NCBI RefSeq assembly: GCF_900177625.1
Contig: NZ_FXAU01000001.1
Coordinates: 798,644-862,643, forward strand
Source of the DNA: Sphingobacterium psychroaquaticum
GTDB lineage: Bacteria; Bacteroidota; Bacteroidia; Sphingobacteriales; Sphingobacteriaceae
Direction of reading: 5' to 3'
Length of the DNA: 64,000 nucleotides
A program made the translations under genes and the position numbers. The notes beneath the pieces are model-generated. The model ran no database searches. It worked only from the letters and a program-made list of their open reading frames with translations, and was not told the DNA's origin. Below, piece after piece: positions 63,391 to 64,000 of this stretch. How positions within the stretch are numbered: position 1 is the stretch's first letter; each line of letters opens with the position of its first letter.

Positions 63391-64000
63391 ATGAAAACAG
63401 TAGTAAAATATATGTTAGGTTTAGCGAGTGTTTGGAGCTTAGCGGGCTGCTCCAAATTTCCGCTTCCCGAAATAGTAAAACCTGCGGTGGACCAGACCGA
63501 TAAGAAGTCGACCACCAATATTTCTGCTTTTGATGCGGCAGCAAATATCTATAGCCGAAATACTGCTTTGCTGGGAAATAATGCGATGCAGGGGTTTAAT
63601 TTTGATAGCGACGGTTCGATCTGGTATACGCAGAGTGGGGAGAGCGCTGTAAAGCATCAGATTAATCTAGTGAAGTCTGCCGTAAATAAAAACACTTCGA
63701 TATTGACCGCGAACACAGACTTTATGAAGCTGAGTTACTTTGGACACGGTACCAATACAGCGATGGAGGAGGTCGGGTCGGATCGGTATGTGTGGATCGG
63801 TGCGTATGGGAGCGCCAACAATGCGGGGGAATACTGGAATGAAAAGTTGATCGGCCGTGTTAAGTATGTCAAGGGAAAGACGGTGAAGACGAATGAGTGT
63901 GATGAGTATTATTATATTGGCAAAGGGTATACGGATATGCATCCTTGCATTGATGCCGAGAATGATTTACTGACGATTAATTATGCGGATCCGACCAATA
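63391..64000 (+). CDS. lipoprotein, possible beta propeller, cut by the window end
   Basis: The frame is open from the ATG at 63391 (gagg at 63384-63387) to the end; an overlapping ATG at 63379 is an alternative start. Lipobox Cys in WSLAGCSKFPLPE. The visible ~203 residues are rich in beta strands with aromatic and His residues: GFNFDSDGSIWYTQSG, KLSYFGHGTNTAMEEVGSDRYVWIGAYGS, YTDMHPCIDAENDLLTINYADPTN. The spacing resembles helveticin-J-like or phage-receptor beta-propeller proteins, but this is weak. It belongs to the nucleoside operon and may bind ligand at the cell surface. Confidence 0.7.
   Translation, partial: MKTVVKYMLGLASVWSLAGCSKFPLPEIVKPAVDQTDKKSTTNISAFDAAANIYSRNTALLGNNAMQGFNFDSDGSIWYTQSGESAVKHQINLVKSAVNKNTSILTANTDFMKLSYFGHGTNTAMEEVGSDRYVWIGAYGSANNAGEYWNEKLIGRVKYVKGKTVKTNECDEYYYIGKGYTDMHPCIDAENDLLTINYADPTN

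Noticed and set aside
1..64000. CRISPR array, tRNA or rRNA genes
   Set aside because: No regularly spaced repeat-spacer series, no cloverleaf-like segment with a CCA-adjacent stem, and no rRNA-like conserved stretch were seen. This was a reading by eye, not a model search.

Overview
The window is a piece of a Bacteroidota chromosome, most likely a Sphingobacterium-like member of the Sphingobacteriaceae. The evidence is four SusC/SusD outer-membrane uptake pairs, three of them with their own ECF sigma factor and FecR-type anti-sigma factor; TAnnTTTG-type -7 promoter boxes; many lipoproteins; and a zeaxanthin-type carotenoid operon. The affiliation is inferred from gene families only. I see no rRNA, tRNA, CRISPR array, transposase or phage gene.

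Layout. 1-1.7 kb: end of a glycerophosphodiester phosphodiesterase gene, an HxlR regulator and a DNA-alkylation-repair HEAT protein. 1.7-25.6 kb: three consecutive ECF sigma / FecR / SusC / SusD modules. The first is followed by a secreted six-hairpin glycosidase-like protein and the second by a translationally coupled thioredoxin-fold protein. The third carries, between fecR and susC, a minus-strand intrinsic terminator and a facing -7 box that could define a short antisense RNA like the DonS RNAs of Bacteroides. 25.8-31.3 kb: MocR-type regulator, acetyltransferase, SDR39U1 epimerase, lipocalin and oleate hydratase. 31.3-32.1 kb: a gene-free block of palindromic and direct repeats. 32.1-36.7 kb: a TetR / TolC / EmrA / EmrB efflux operon with two tandem operator palindromes on its promoter. 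37.4-46.1 kb: an FAD oxidoreductase, three Crp/Fnr-type regulators, a frameshifted DinB gene, an SDR, two lipoproteins, a HopJ-family protein, a small membrane protein and a metallo-beta-lactamase-fold hydrolase.

46.1-51.8 kb: a tightly overlapped minus-strand operon, MarR - crtI - crtB - unknown exported protein - SRPBCC protein - crtZ - lycopene cyclase - idi. It supplies isopentenyl-diphosphate isomerisation, phytoene synthesis and desaturation, cyclisation and 3-hydroxylation, so zeaxanthin is the expected end product. A perfect palindrome lies directly before the MarR start codon.

52.2-64.0 kb: LacI regulator, ribokinase, GRP-family sugar permease, nucleoside hydrolase, SusC, SusD, a BACON-domain lipoprotein and a further lipoprotein cut by the window end. 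This gene set resembles the ribose/nucleoside-scavenging rus locus of Bacteroides thetaiotaomicron, with a LacI regulator and a near-perfect operator palindrome before the ribokinase gene. The likely flow is nucleoside import through SusC/SusD, periplasmic hydrolysis, ribose import by the permease and phosphorylation by ribokinase.
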